The notes beneath the pieces were generated by a model that had not been told where the DNA came from, ran no database searches, and was given only the letters and a program-made list of their open reading frames with translations. This document shows, in pieces, positions 33,634 through 41,556 of a stretch of DNA of 41,556 nt. The translations under genes were made by a program, and so were the position numbers. Numbering within the stretch: the stretch's first letter is position 1; each line of letters opens with the position of its first letter. Origin of the DNA: Candidatus Sumerlaeota bacterium (GTDB taxonomy: Bacteria > Sumerlaeota > Sumerlaeia > Sumerlaeales > Sumerlaeaceae); assembly GCA_026398535.1 (NCBI GenBank), contig JAPLSQ010000060.1:1-41556 (forward strand), written 5' to 3'.

Positions 33634-34497
33634 TCAGCCCTTGATGCCGGTGAGCGTTGTGCCTTCGACGAAGAAGCGTTGTGTGAAGAAATAGAGGATC
33701 ATCACGGGCAGCGTCATCATGGTGGCCGCGGCAAACAGCAGCGGCCACTCGCTGCCGTGGTTGAGCACGAACGCCTGGATGCCCAGCGCCAGCGGCATTT
33801 TCGGGATGGAGTTGATGTAGATGAGCGGCCCCATGAAATCGTTCCATGCCCCGATGACCTGGAAGAGCATGATGGCGATGACCGCCGGGCGCACCTGGGG
33901 CAGCAGGACAAGCCGGTAGGCGGTGAATGATCCCGCGCCGTCGATCATTGCCGCCTCGTCGAGCTCCTTGGGCACGCCCAGAAAAAACTGACGCAGAAGG
34001 AAAATGTAAAATGGCACGCCAAACCATGCGGGCACCCACAGCGGCTTGAAGGTGTTGACCCATCCGATCTCCGAGAAGATCAGGTAAACGGGCACCATCG
34101 TGACCTGCGGGGGGATCATCATGGTGGCCAGCAGGAGGAAAAAGACCTTGTCGCGTCCGGGCCAGCGGAAGCGCGCGAAACCATAGGCGACCAGCGGGCA
34201 GACAGCCGCCACGCCCAGCACGCTGAGGAAGACGATGGTCAGGGAATTGGCGAAGTAGCGCAGGAACGGGACGCGGTGGATGACATCGGTGAAATTGCGC
34301 CACATGACAGGATCGGGCACGAGAATGCGGCGCAGCGAGGAGATGTCCTGCACCTGCGTGTCGGACTTGAGCGCGGTGGCGATCATGCCGTAAAGCGGCA
34401 TGGCGAAGATGACGAGTCCGATAACGAGCGCCGTGTGAATGAGCGCCGTGGCCATCCATTTTCGCCATATCAGGTTCTGTCCGGCCGCTGCCGTCAT
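33634..34497 (-). CDS. Sugar ABC transporter permease (MalG-like, CUT1 family)
   Basis: Inner-membrane permease of 287 residues with about six membrane segments. The EAA loop that contacts the ATPase is EAAMIDGAGSFTAYRLVLLPQVRPA near residue 180. The C-terminus FFTQRFFVEGTTLTGIKG is typical of MalG-type proteins. It imports sugars or oligosaccharides with the partner permease encoded upstream. ATG 34497 is chosen because GGAG lies 10 nt upstream and the gap to the previous stop is only 4 nt; ATG 34518 is possible. No ATPase gene follows, so a shared MsmK/UgpC-type ATPase elsewhere is expected. Confidence 0.93.
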   Translation of the reverse strand: MTAAAGQNLIWRKWMATALIHTALVIGLVIFAMPLYGMIATALKSDTQVQDISSLRRILVPDPVMWRNFTDVIHRVPFLRYFANSLTIVFLSVLGVAAVCPLVAYGFARFRWPGRDKVFFLLLATMMIPPQVTMVPVYLIFSEIGWVNTFKPLWVPAWFGVPFYIFLLRQFFLGVPKELDEAAMIDGAGSFTAYRLVLLPQVRPAVIAIMLFQVIGAWNDFMGPLIYINSIPKMPLALGIQAFVLNHGSEWPLLFAAATMMTLPVMILYFFTQRFFVEGTTLTGIKG

Positions 34498-34501
34498 GAA
34501 C

Positions 34502-36958
34502 TCACATCTCCGTTTCATAGTGAACCCATTTTCTCGACACCCTGAGCTGCCACAGGCACACTGTCACCGTAATGAAGAACAGCACCCATGCCATGGCGCA
34601 CGCATAGCCCATCTCAAAGTATCGGAATGCGCGGAAGAACAGGTAGAGCACATAAAAGAGCATGGCGTCGCCGGGCGCGCCGATCATGTAGGCTTGGGTG
34701 AAAATCTGCAGACTTCCGATGGTTCCCATGATCCAGATGAACAGGACGTAGGGGGTCATAAGTGGCAGAGTGATGCAGCGGAAGCGCGACCACGGGCTGG
34801 CGCCGTCGATCATTGCCGCCTCATAGAGATGGCGCGGCATGGTCTGCAGGCCGGCCAGCCAGATGAGCACGGTGCCGCCGCATCCCCATGTCATGAGCAT
34901 GATCAAACCGGGCTTGGCCCACCGGGCATCCACGAACCACGCGGGCGGGGCCAGTCCCGCCTTGTGCAGAAGGGGCGCGAGCAGGTAGTTCACGATGCCC
35001 GTTTCAGGATTCAGCATCCAAAGCCAGATGAACGCCGCCGCGACAGCGGGCACGATGACCGGAACATAATAGAGCGTGCGGTACAGGCGCATCCCGCGCA
35101 CCTTGGTGTTGAGCAGGAGCGCGATCGCGAAGCTGACAACCATGCCCACTGGCACGCCGATGACGGTCATGTAGAATGTGTTCCACAGACTGTGCCAGAT
35201 TTGCGGATCATTTGCCACAAGGCCGTCGGGTGTGCGGTGAAATCCGAATATTCGCGCCCAGTTGCCCAAGCCGATCCACTCGGGCGGATTGATGACGTCG
35301 TAGCGGGTGAAGGCCATCACAAGCGAGAAAATCAGCGGCCCGACGCCGAGGATTGCCAGACCCAGGATCCATGGCAGCACATAAAGAACGCCGTCCATGG
35401 CGCGTTTTTTCTCCATGCCGCGGTATTGGCGCCGGAGCGCGAGAACGAATGCGGTGATGGCGGCGGCGGCGGCGGCGAGCACAATGGCGGCGGCGGCGAG
35501 CGCGATCGCGAGCGGTGAAATGATAAGCCCCTGCGGCGGCTTGTAATAGCGGTCGAGGACGGCCTGCACGCGCTCCTGCTGGATGGACAGGGTTTCGCGC
35601 GGCGTGCGGATGTCGAAGGTGGCGTCGAGGATGGCGTTGGCCTGGGCGTCCCACAATTCGCTGCAGGCGGGCGTGACGGGGCGAAATTTGCAGTAAGGCA
35701 AAAGCTCGATGCACGTCTTGTTGGCCTGCACAAACTTTTCCGGCATTCCTTTCATGTAGCGCTGAAAAAGGCGCTCGTTGATGACGCGGTTGGCATGGTA
35801 GAGCGGCACGAAGAGCGCCTTCTCGCCGGCCTCGCTGCGGGCAAAGCGTATCTGCTCCTCGGACTGGAGAATCCATGCTTCCTCGCTGTTCATCCATTTG
35901 ACGAATTCCCACGCCTCCTGGGGGTGGCGGGCGTCGGTGGGGATGACCCATGAAAAACCGCCCGACCAGGACATGGGCGCGCCGCCCTTTTGCGGCGGGG
36001 GCGGCGGCGTGGTGATGAAATCCATGTCGGGGCGGTGGCGGGCGAGATAGTCGAGGATGTAACTGCCGTTGATCTGCATGGCGATGCGCTCGGAAAGGAA
36101 AGGATCGCCGATGCCTTCGAGTTGGGCGGAGTTCTGGAACGCTTGGATTTTCTGCGCGCCGCCGCCGACATGCGTCATTTTGGCCATCCACTGAAGGGCG
36201 TTGACGACGGGCGGGTCGGTCAGCAGCGCGTTTCGTCCGTCGTCCGAGATCCATTTGGCGCCAAGCTGCCAGCCGTAAAGATAAAGCCATGAATTGCCGT
36301 AATTGGGCGCGAATCCCAGCAGATCATAACGCGCGCTGGGCGCGTTGTAATGGGTCATCGCCACGGACATGGTTTCCAGCTCATCCCACGATTCTGGCGG
36401 GCGCGTGAATCCGTGCTCGCGCAGCAGCTTCATGTTGCAGTAGAGCACGCGGCAGTCGACATTCCATGGCAGGGCATAGGTTTTTCCCTCCCACCGGCAT
36501 TCGCCGATGGTCCCGGGGTAATAATCCTCAAGGCGGATGCCGTCGCGTTTGACGAGGTCGTCGATGCACATGAAGACCTTGCGCGGAGCCCATATGCCCG
36601 TGTTGTGGCGTCCGAACCATATGATGTCAGGCGGGGTGTGCGACACCATGGCCGTGATGAGCTTCTGCGGATCAAGGTCGCCCTGGCCACCGGGCGTGCC
36701 CACGAGCACATGGATGCCGGGATTGCGCTGCTCGAATTCGCGGATCGCGGCAAACGTGCCCATGTAATTTTTCGATTCGACGAGCCCCCACATTTCGATG
36801 GTCACGGGCGCCGCGGAGAAGCAAAAGGCCGGGAGCAGAAGAAAAGCGGAGCAGAACAGGCGACGGCGCGGAATAGGACAGAAAACGGCGGCAAACTGCC
36901 GCAGTCCAAAAGAGGGGGTTTGGAGATTGGGCATGGCGGATTCTAATATCGACGCCAT
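34502..36958 (-). CDS. Fused sugar-binding protein and MalF-like permease (CUT1 ABC transporter)
   Basis: Protein of 818 residues joining two transporter parts. A signal or anchor region (RRRLFCSAFLLLPAFCFSAAP) precedes a family-1 extracellular sugar-binding domain (about 45-460): FEQRNPGIHVLVGTPG, YALPWNVDCRVLYCNMKLL, MSWSGGFSWVIPTDARHPQEAWEF. A long hydrophobic segment near 475-505 crosses the membrane. A MalF-type permease follows (about 510-818) with GVLYVLPWILGLAILG and the EAA loop EAAMIDGASPWSRFRCITLPLM near 711. In most CUT1 systems these are separate genes. ATG 36958 has GGAG 10 nt upstream and overlaps the GxGYxYP gene by 16 bp; ATG 36934 is an alternative. Confidence 0.88.
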   Translation of the reverse strand: MASILESAMPNLQTPSFGLRQFAAVFCPIPRRRLFCSAFLLLPAFCFSAAPVTIEMWGLVESKNYMGTFAAIREFEQRNPGIHVLVGTPGGQGDLDPQKLITAMVSHTPPDIIWFGRHNTGIWAPRKVFMCIDDLVKRDGIRLEDYYPGTIGECRWEGKTYALPWNVDCRVLYCNMKLLREHGFTRPPESWDELETMSVAMTHYNAPSARYDLLGFAPNYGNSWLYLYGWQLGAKWISDDGRNALLTDPPVVNALQWMAKMTHVGGGAQKIQAFQNSAQLEGIGDPFLSERIAMQINGSYILDYLARHRPDMDFITTPPPPPQKGGAPMSWSGGFSWVIPTDARHPQEAWEFVKWMNSEEAWILQSEEQIRFARSEAGEKALFVPLYHANRVINERLFQRYMKGMPEKFVQANKTCIELLPYCKFRPVTPACSELWDAQANAILDATFDIRTPRETLSIQQERVQAVLDRYYKPPQGLIISPLAIALAAAAIVLAAAAAAITAFVLALRRQYRGMEKKRAMDGVLYVLPWILGLAILGVGPLIFSLVMAFTRYDVINPPEWIGLGNWARIFGFHRTPDGLVANDPQIWHSLWNTFYMTVIGVPVGMVVSFAIALLLNTKVRGMRLYRTLYYVPVIVPAVAAAFIWLWMLNPETGIVNYLLAPLLHKAGLAPPAWFVDARWAKPGLIMLMTWGCGGTVLIWLAGLQTMPRHLYEAAMIDGASPWSRFRCITLPLMTPYVLFIWIMGTIGSLQIFTQAYMIGAPGDAMLFYVLYLFFRAFRYFEMGYACAMAWVLFFITVTVCLWQLRVSRKWVHYETEM

Positions 36959-39663
36959 GCCGGGCCGACTCCGCTGATGGGTGAAAGCGGCGCGCTCCAA
37001 CAGCCCCAGTCGCCGTGGGCGTCGCCTTGAGCCCGCGCGCGCACATAAAACCCCGGCGGAGACGTGCAGGAAGGTCGCGTCACAATGATGTCGATCAGGG
37101 GATTGGCAAATCCGGGATCTTCGGACGCCTGCACTTGGTAGCATCTCACAGGCAGCGCCGCCGGGTCTGTCTCGCGCAGAGTGAAGTAATACAGGGGTGA
37201 TGCCTCATCGGGGCAACTGATCATAACTTTGCCGTCCGATGTCGCCAGCGTGATGAAGCTCAGGCGCGCGATCTCGGTCTGCTGATCGCCCTCCTTGAGA
37301 TAGGTGAACGCGAGGGCCGGGTTGGCCGGGATAAGGGGATTGGCGTCGTTTAGTTTCTGCCGCGCGAGGGTGCGGGCGCTGGCGGCCTCGGTGGTTGGCG
37401 CCGGCATCGCTTCGAGCAACGCCACCTTGTTTGCCAGGGTTCCCTGGTAGCCGGTCAGCTCTTGTGATGTCTGCAGGCGCAGGCGCATCTGCATGAAGAA
37501 TTCATCAGGACGCACGACCCGGACATAGGAGTTCATGATGGAGGCTGACTGGTAAACTTCCTCGACGATGCCCTGTTTTGGCGGGTCCATCCATGACCAC
37601 GCGTGAGCGATGATTTGCCGGAACGAGGAGGCCGTTGGCGCGCCGCTGTGGGGCGCGGCGTTGACGAGTGCCGCGATCTGCGGGGCGGTTTTGCCTTCGG
37701 GGGTGTCCCACAGGGCGTAGTCCGTGGCTTTGACCGGGATGTTCTTGTTCTTTTTATCCTGAGTCCATTTCAACTCCCCGCGTCCGTCCACATAGGCGCC
37801 CGAGTATGTGTCGACGGTGAGCGCCAGCGGGCGCTCGAGTGCACTCGCATAATTATAGAAATTGTACCCAGTCCATGCGGTCCGCGAATAGGGAAATGCC
37901 GTGATGATGTTGATGCCTGTTTTTTTCATCCATTCGTTGAGACGCGCGGCATGGTCGGTGATGAGGCTTGTGCCTTTGGACGTCAGAACTCCGAAGGAGT
38001 GGGTGGTGTCGCTGGGCGGGCCAACGAAGAACACGCCGTCGCCGCTGACACCGGTGACGAAGCATTCCTGTGGTTTGATCCTGATGGGCGACAGCGGATC
38101 GAAGTAGGACGACCAGATGACCGGCGCGAGGCGCGTCATGCTGGGGGGGAGCTGCCATCCCAGCGCCACCTGGCCGCGGCGCGGGCTGGCCCACCAGCGC
38201 GGATCAAATGACCACTGGCCTTCCAGCACCTGCAGGTTGTCGCCGTCGGTGATCCGGAAAGCGCAATAACAGACGTTGTCCTCCCACTGGATGTCGCGCA
38301 TGCTGAGGGGATTGGCGCGCAGGGGGGTGCGCGGTGTTTTGTTGGCGAAGCGGCTCAGCGTGGCAAGGTTCCATGCCCAGTCTGCCGGGATTGTTGTCTT
38401 GCCCCGTATGGAGATTTCAGCGATGCGGTCGCCCTCGTCGCCCGCCGACACGCCGCAATGACGCGCATCGTCGTCCAGCCAGCTGAGATACGTGTTGCGC
38501 GGTTCCCCGCGATCGGGATCCCAGAAAATCCATGCCCGCTCGCAGATGGCAAGGTCGCTCAGGTAGTAACGGTAATCGCTGGGGTAATCGGTATAGTTTT
38601 CACACATGAACTTGCGGTTGGCCAGCGGATTGGCGATAAAACGCTGCCAGACCTGCTGTTCCGTCCAACCCGTTGACAAGTTTTCCTTCTCGGAGAATCC
38701 GGCGTAAAGCAGGGCGTCGGCGGCGATGCTTTGCTCGGCCGCGAGACACTGATCCAGCCCGCCCAGCGACATGGCCCAACGGCAGGAGTAAGGCGTGTCG
38801 TAGCTGAAGCGGATGAACTGCTGGTTTGGCAGGTAATGCTTGAGGGAATTGATGAGGTTCCAGTACTGGCTGGGGTGGTCGTAGGAGTAGTCGAGACATG
38901 CCCCGTAATATGTGCCCAGACCGAGAGCCCACCGGAATGCCGCGTCGTCTTCAGTCTCCCTCGGGTAGAGGAAGATGTATTCGTCTGTGTTGAGCTGGGC
39001 GAGCATGCCGGCCATGCTGTTGAGCAGGTCGGTTGAGGCGGACCAATATTTCCCGGAACCGCGGTGCGTGTATTCCTCGTGAACCATGCGGATTGTGGCC
39101 GAGTAAGGCCCGCTGGTTTTATCCAGAGTGAAGTGGTCATAAAAGATTTTTCCGGCCGGCCCCTCGGCCTCGCCCATGATGACGACATCGGCGCCGATGA
39201 CATCGGGCGGCGCTTGGACATCCTGCTCAAAGATAATCCACGTGTTGGCGGCGGAGGGGCCGATTCCGCTCACGAGAGTCTGTTGACTGGCTGGCGGGCC
39301 GGCGCTTCGTTTGTGGTCGCGATACCAGCGGATGTTCACGGCCACGGAACCCGATGTGAGTGCCTCAGTTATGCGATAATAGCCGCGGAAATGGTAGGTT
39401 GCGGAAGGTTCGACGGCGAACAGCGCCGTGGCCCATGTCATGTTGTTGGCGGCGGAATAATCAAATTTAAGGCACCGGATGCCATCCTGAGGAAAGGAAT
39501 AATCGGTCAGCACCGTCTCGCCGACTGTGGGGGTGTCCCAGTGGAGGAGACCGCCGTAAAGCAGTTCCGCGCTGCCGTTTGGAAGGATTGATTGTGCGCC
39601 GCTCCAGAGCGGCATCGCACACAACAAAACCGCCATTGCCAATCGCGCGCGCCATTTCTTCAT
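36943..39663 (-). CDS. Secreted GxGYxYP-family paralogue with altered signature
   Basis: Exported protein of 906 residues. A signal peptide (LAMAVLLCAMPLWSG) is followed by a beta-sandwich module (about 22-190) resembling a carbohydrate-binding domain, then a GxGYxYP-like region. RITDGDNLQVLEGQWSFD and RGQVALGWQLPP align with the intact paralogue, but the signature is GDGVFFV at 541-547 instead of GGGYYYP: the glycines stay and the Tyr/Pro residues are lost. A C-terminal fibronectin-like segment ends the protein (CYQVQASEDPGFANP, FYVRARAQGD). GGAGG 7 nt before ATG 39663 fixes the start. It leads the operon with the fused transporter. Confidence 0.8.
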   Translation of the reverse strand: MKKWRARLAMAVLLCAMPLWSGAQSILPNGSAELLYGGLLHWDTPTVGETVLTDYSFPQDGIRCLKFDYSAANNMTWATALFAVEPSATYHFRGYYRITEALTSGSVAVNIRWYRDHKRSAGPPASQQTLVSGIGPSAANTWIIFEQDVQAPPDVIGADVVIMGEAEGPAGKIFYDHFTLDKTSGPYSATIRMVHEEYTHRGSGKYWSASTDLLNSMAGMLAQLNTDEYIFLYPRETEDDAAFRWALGLGTYYGACLDYSYDHPSQYWNLINSLKHYLPNQQFIRFSYDTPYSCRWAMSLGGLDQCLAAEQSIAADALLYAGFSEKENLSTGWTEQQVWQRFIANPLANRKFMCENYTDYPSDYRYYLSDLAICERAWIFWDPDRGEPRNTYLSWLDDDARHCGVSAGDEGDRIAEISIRGKTTIPADWAWNLATLSRFANKTPRTPLRANPLSMRDIQWEDNVCYCAFRITDGDNLQVLEGQWSFDPRWWASPRRGQVALGWQLPPSMTRLAPVIWSSYFDPLSPIRIKPQECFVTGVSGDGVFFVGPPSDTTHSFGVLTSKGTSLITDHAARLNEWMKKTGINIITAFPYSRTAWTGYNFYNYASALERPLALTVDTYSGAYVDGRGELKWTQDKKNKNIPVKATDYALWDTPEGKTAPQIAALVNAAPHSGAPTASSFRQIIAHAWSWMDPPKQGIVEEVYQSASIMNSYVRVVRPDEFFMQMRLRLQTSQELTGYQGTLANKVALLEAMPAPTTEAASARTLARQKLNDANPLIPANPALAFTYLKEGDQQTEIARLSFITLATSDGKVMISCPDEASPLYYFTLRETDPAALPVRCYQVQASEDPGFANPLIDIIVTRPSCTSPPGFYVRARAQGDAHGDWGCWSAPLSPISGVGPAWRRY

Positions 39664-39677
39664 TTTCGGGCCTCCAG

Positions 39678-39692
39678 ATATTGTTACAATAT
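39678..39692. promoter_or_regulatory. Perfect 15-bp palindrome, candidate operator
   Basis: ATATTGT-T-ACAATAT, two exact 7-bp half-sites around one base. It sits just upstream of the GGAGG of the minus-strand GxGYxYP gene and at its probable -10 region, a place where a repressor would block transcription. The regulator is not in the window. Confidence 0.55.
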
Positions 39693-39860
39693 TCAAGTGC
39701 CAGATGTGTTTAATCTGTCAACCATAATATCGGGAAAAGGGAAGGGGATGGCTTGCCATGATGATGACACCGGATTAAGAAGCACTTAATATGGTGTGTG
39801 GAAGCTTGCTGTCGCACAGCCAACTTTATGATCCCACCCCGCTCAACATGTATTTTTGTT

Positions 39861-39888
39861 TTGACATATCCTGCTTCATCAATTTAAT
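39861..39888 (+). promoter_or_regulatory. Sigma70-type promoter for the last gene
   Basis: Perfect TTGACA (39861-39866) and TTTAAT (39883-39888, five of six) at 16-bp spacing. Transcription would begin near 39895, right at the base of the hairpin at 39897-39925, about 80 bp before the start codon. Confidence 0.6.
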
Positions 39889-39896
39889 ACATAGTC

Positions 39897-39925
39897 AATA
39901 TATGGGTGTGTTGCGCCCGTATATT
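39897..39925 (+). promoter_or_regulatory. Hairpin/dyad at the predicted transcript start
   Basis: Arms AATATATGGGT and GCCCGTATATT pair over 11 positions (two G-U wobbles) around a 7-nt loop. No T-run follows, so it is not a standard terminator. It could be an operator or a 5'-end stabilising stem. Confidence 0.45.
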
Positions 39926-39975
39926 TAAGATTGGCAATGTTTCAGCACATCAACCGATTCAAATGGATACATAAA

Positions 39976-41556
39976 ATGACACGAATTCTCTCAAGGGCAC
40001 AATTAGTTGTATTAACTGTTTGCATATGCGCATCGTGGGTGATGGGTTTGCCGACCGTCAGTTCGGCGGCGGCGGCGGAGACTGTTGCTGTTCCCAATCC
40101 GGGTTTCGAAACGCCACAGGCGGGGACGACTTCCACCGAGCATTGGAAAGCTGAGATTGGCGGGGGGGCCAAGGCAACTGTCGAGCGCGATGACAAAAAT
40201 TTTCATAACGGGAAAATTTCCATCCGGATCACGAACCAATCGCCGACAAAGGCGTTTGTTTTCGCCTCCCTATATTCGGATATTCTCCGTGTCCGGCCTC
40301 AGACGACTTATGTCATGCGGTTTTTCGCCAAGGGGAAAAAAGCAAAGAATTGCTTCGCCAGCGTGAGCTTTGAAGGGGATGGCGAGCGCCGTCTGTTTCT
40401 GTCTTCGGGTGATTTTGACTGGAAGGAATTCGCCTGCCAATTCACCACGCCAGAAAAATCCTCGGACATCCGGCTGCGTTTTGCGAGCGATGGCATCACC
40501 GACGGCCTTTGGATTGACGATGTGTCACTGGAAGTGTCGCCGAAACAGCTTGTGAACCTTGAGGAGAAAGTTGTTCCGAAGGATTTTGACGGGTTTTTCC
40601 CCCGCTCGAAGGGGCCCGTGGCGAAGAACCTCGTCGTGTTCGACCTCAATCGTGAATCGGACGAGGTTGGCATGATGCTCGCCGCGTTGCAGGGCATCGT
40701 GAACCGGCGCCAGCCGCGCATTTATCTCGTCAACAAAACCAATCCGACCTACTATGACGAGGTCTGGTTCAAATATATGCAGGAAAAGGGATACACGGGC
40801 CGGGAGGAGCGAATGAGCGATCCCTGGGCGCTCGTGCAACGGTTCAAGAGCGAGATTGCAGGCGTCATTATATATGACACCGAGTTGCCCGGCTCTCTCC
40901 ATGCCGCGCGGATGCTTGCCGGCGTTAAGAACGCTCTGCCGGTTTCACCCGATCTGGCCGCGAAATCGGGGTTGCCCGTGGTCATGGACCTGCGGGGCAA
41001 ATGGAAGCGCAATGTGGACGCCTACCGCTTTGTTTTCGACAATTATTGGGATCAGATGACCCACCACGTCATCGCTTGGGAGTATCCGCTCAGCAAAAAC
41101 AATTGCTGCCTGGATTACATCACCCAATTCAAGGTGCCGTGTTTCTGGGTGTCGACATACTCGGACAACGAAAAGGGCGCCGATCCGCCTGCCGAAGAAG
41201 AGTTCCTTAACGATCTGCTCGCCGCCACGCCCGGCAATGTGCCGTGCATGGGCTGGCCGATGCAGGGCGATGACAAAGGCGTGCAGGAATATTCCGGTGT
41301 GCGCTGGCTGTCGGAATACGGCAAGTGGATGCCGGGCACGGGATTCAACTCGAACATGAGTGTTCACTCGGCGATTCATCCGCCCGATTCGGTGTTCCGC
41401 CAGAAATTCCGCCGCCAGCCTTCCAATGTGAAGCTTGAGGACGACAAAGTGTACGTCACGGTCAACATCATGGACAGCGGTGATGCGCTGTGGTACTGGT
41501 TGTTCCATCAGCGCAAGATATGGGCGGATCCCGTGCGGGGGCTGTTGCCGATCGGC
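39976..41556 (+). CDS. Secreted GxGYxYP-family protein with carbohydrate-binding-like module (partial, runs off the window)
   Basis: The frame is open from ATG 39976 to the window end: 527 codons without a stop. A signal peptide (LVVLTVCICASWVMGLP, cut near SSAAAAE) is followed by a CBM4/9-like jelly roll (about 38-190: VPNPGFETPQAG, HNGKISIRITNQS, DGLWIDDVSLEVS). The GxGYxYP N-terminal region follows: KNLVVFDLNRESDEVGMML, ALQGIVNRRQPRIYL, VPCFWVSTYSDNE, and MDSGDALWYWLFHQ, which aligns with the DGDN motif of the intact paralogue. The signature motif itself would lie beyond the end. GGA is 8 nt before the ATG. It is divergent from the GxGYxYP/transporter operon. Confidence 0.85.
   Translation, partial: MTRILSRAQLVVLTVCICASWVMGLPTVSSAAAAETVAVPNPGFETPQAGTTSTEHWKAEIGGGAKATVERDDKNFHNGKISIRITNQSPTKAFVFASLYSDILRVRPQTTYVMRFFAKGKKAKNCFASVSFEGDGERRLFLSSGDFDWKEFACQFTTPEKSSDIRLRFASDGITDGLWIDDVSLEVSPKQLVNLEEKVVPKDFDGFFPRSKGPVAKNLVVFDLNRESDEVGMMLAALQGIVNRRQPRIYLVNKTNPTYYDEVWFKYMQEKGYTGREERMSDPWALVQRFKSEIAGVIIYDTELPGSLHAARMLAGVKNALPVSPDLAAKSGLPVVMDLRGKWKRNVDAYRFVFDNYWDQMTHHVIAWEYPLSKNNCCLDYITQFKVPCFWVSTYSDNEKGADPPAEEEFLNDLLAATPGNVPCMGWPMQGDDKGVQEYSGVRWLSEYGKWMPGTGFNSNMSVHSAIHPPDSVFRQKFRRQPSNVKLEDDKVYVTVNIMDSGDALWYWLFHQRKIWADPVRGLLPIG

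Larger units (their letters stand above)
39664..39975. promoter_or_regulatory. Divergent control region between two GxGYxYP genes (312 bp)
   Basis: No gene lies here. On the minus side TTGACA (complement of 39716-39721) precedes TTGAAT at 19-bp spacing, overlapping the palindrome at 39678-39692. On the plus side there is a promoter at 39861-39888 and a hairpin at 39897-39925. The stretch in between (about 39722-39860) shows no clear signal. Confidence 0.55.

Noticed and set aside
35208..36290. 360-codon minus-strand frame within the fused transporter gene
   Set aside because: It is a frame-shifted shadow of the fused gene, rich in Arg/His/Pro and without domain motifs.
1..41556. tRNA, rRNA, CRISPR, transposase or integrase genes
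   Set aside because: Intergenic gaps were read for tRNA arms, repeat-spacer patterns and terminal inverted repeats; none was found.

Overview
This is a GC-rich bacterial window with tightly packed genes, short gaps and frequent start/stop overlaps. No tRNA, rRNA, CRISPR array, transposase or phage gene was seen. The family mix is GxGYxYP glycosidase-like proteins, a GHL10-like protein, a GH44 enzyme, a URO-D family protein, DUF4416, a Ser/Thr kinase with a membrane anchor, and a type II pseudopilin with the 'FIEAQTRAK' style N-terminus. It resembles poorly cultured, polysaccharide-degrading Gram-negative lineages (Sumerlaeota/BRC1, Planctomycetota, Lentisphaerota, Hydrogenedentota type). That placement is inference from gene content only; a marker-gene tree would decide it.

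Left part (1-13.9 kb): a secreted GHL10-like protein; a GT4 glycosyltransferase facing ribonuclease E/G, whose S1 domain is split by about 565 low-complexity residues; an AGE-type sugar epimerase; a secreted GH44 enzyme; pheS (no pheT beside it); divergent proC and yggS; and a LuxC-type acyl-CoA reductase overlapping yggS by 4 bp.

Middle (13.9-27.6 kb): a hydrogenase-maturation-type protease coupled to a cytoplasmic GAF histidine kinase, an exported triple OB-fold protein, a small secreted Cys-containing protein, era, a PLP enzyme, an operon of a GT-C membrane protein, DUF4416 and an IT-superfamily transporter, ilvC, a nitrilase-family amidase and a membrane-anchored Ser/Thr kinase.

Right part (27.7-41.6 kb): a glycan-oriented accessory locus. 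It holds three GxGYxYP paralogues (one with a decayed signature, one running off the window end), a URO-D family protein, a two-gene sugar ABC transporter whose binding protein is fused to its first permease, a secreted beta-helix protein behind a pseudopilin, and a 39-codon mini-pilin. The likely logic is that secreted GxGYxYP proteins act on an external glycan, the fused binding protein/permease imports the product, and intracellular enzymes process it. The transporter ATPase is not in the window.

The signals I rate highest are: (i) a perfect 24-bp dispersed repeat in three copies, two inside one gene in two different reading frames; (ii) the mini-pilin, made by joining the two ends of its neighbour, with a strong ribosome-binding site and only synonymous differences in the compared shared blocks; (iii) the GxGYxYP/fused-transporter locus with operator-like dyads in the divergent intergenic region.
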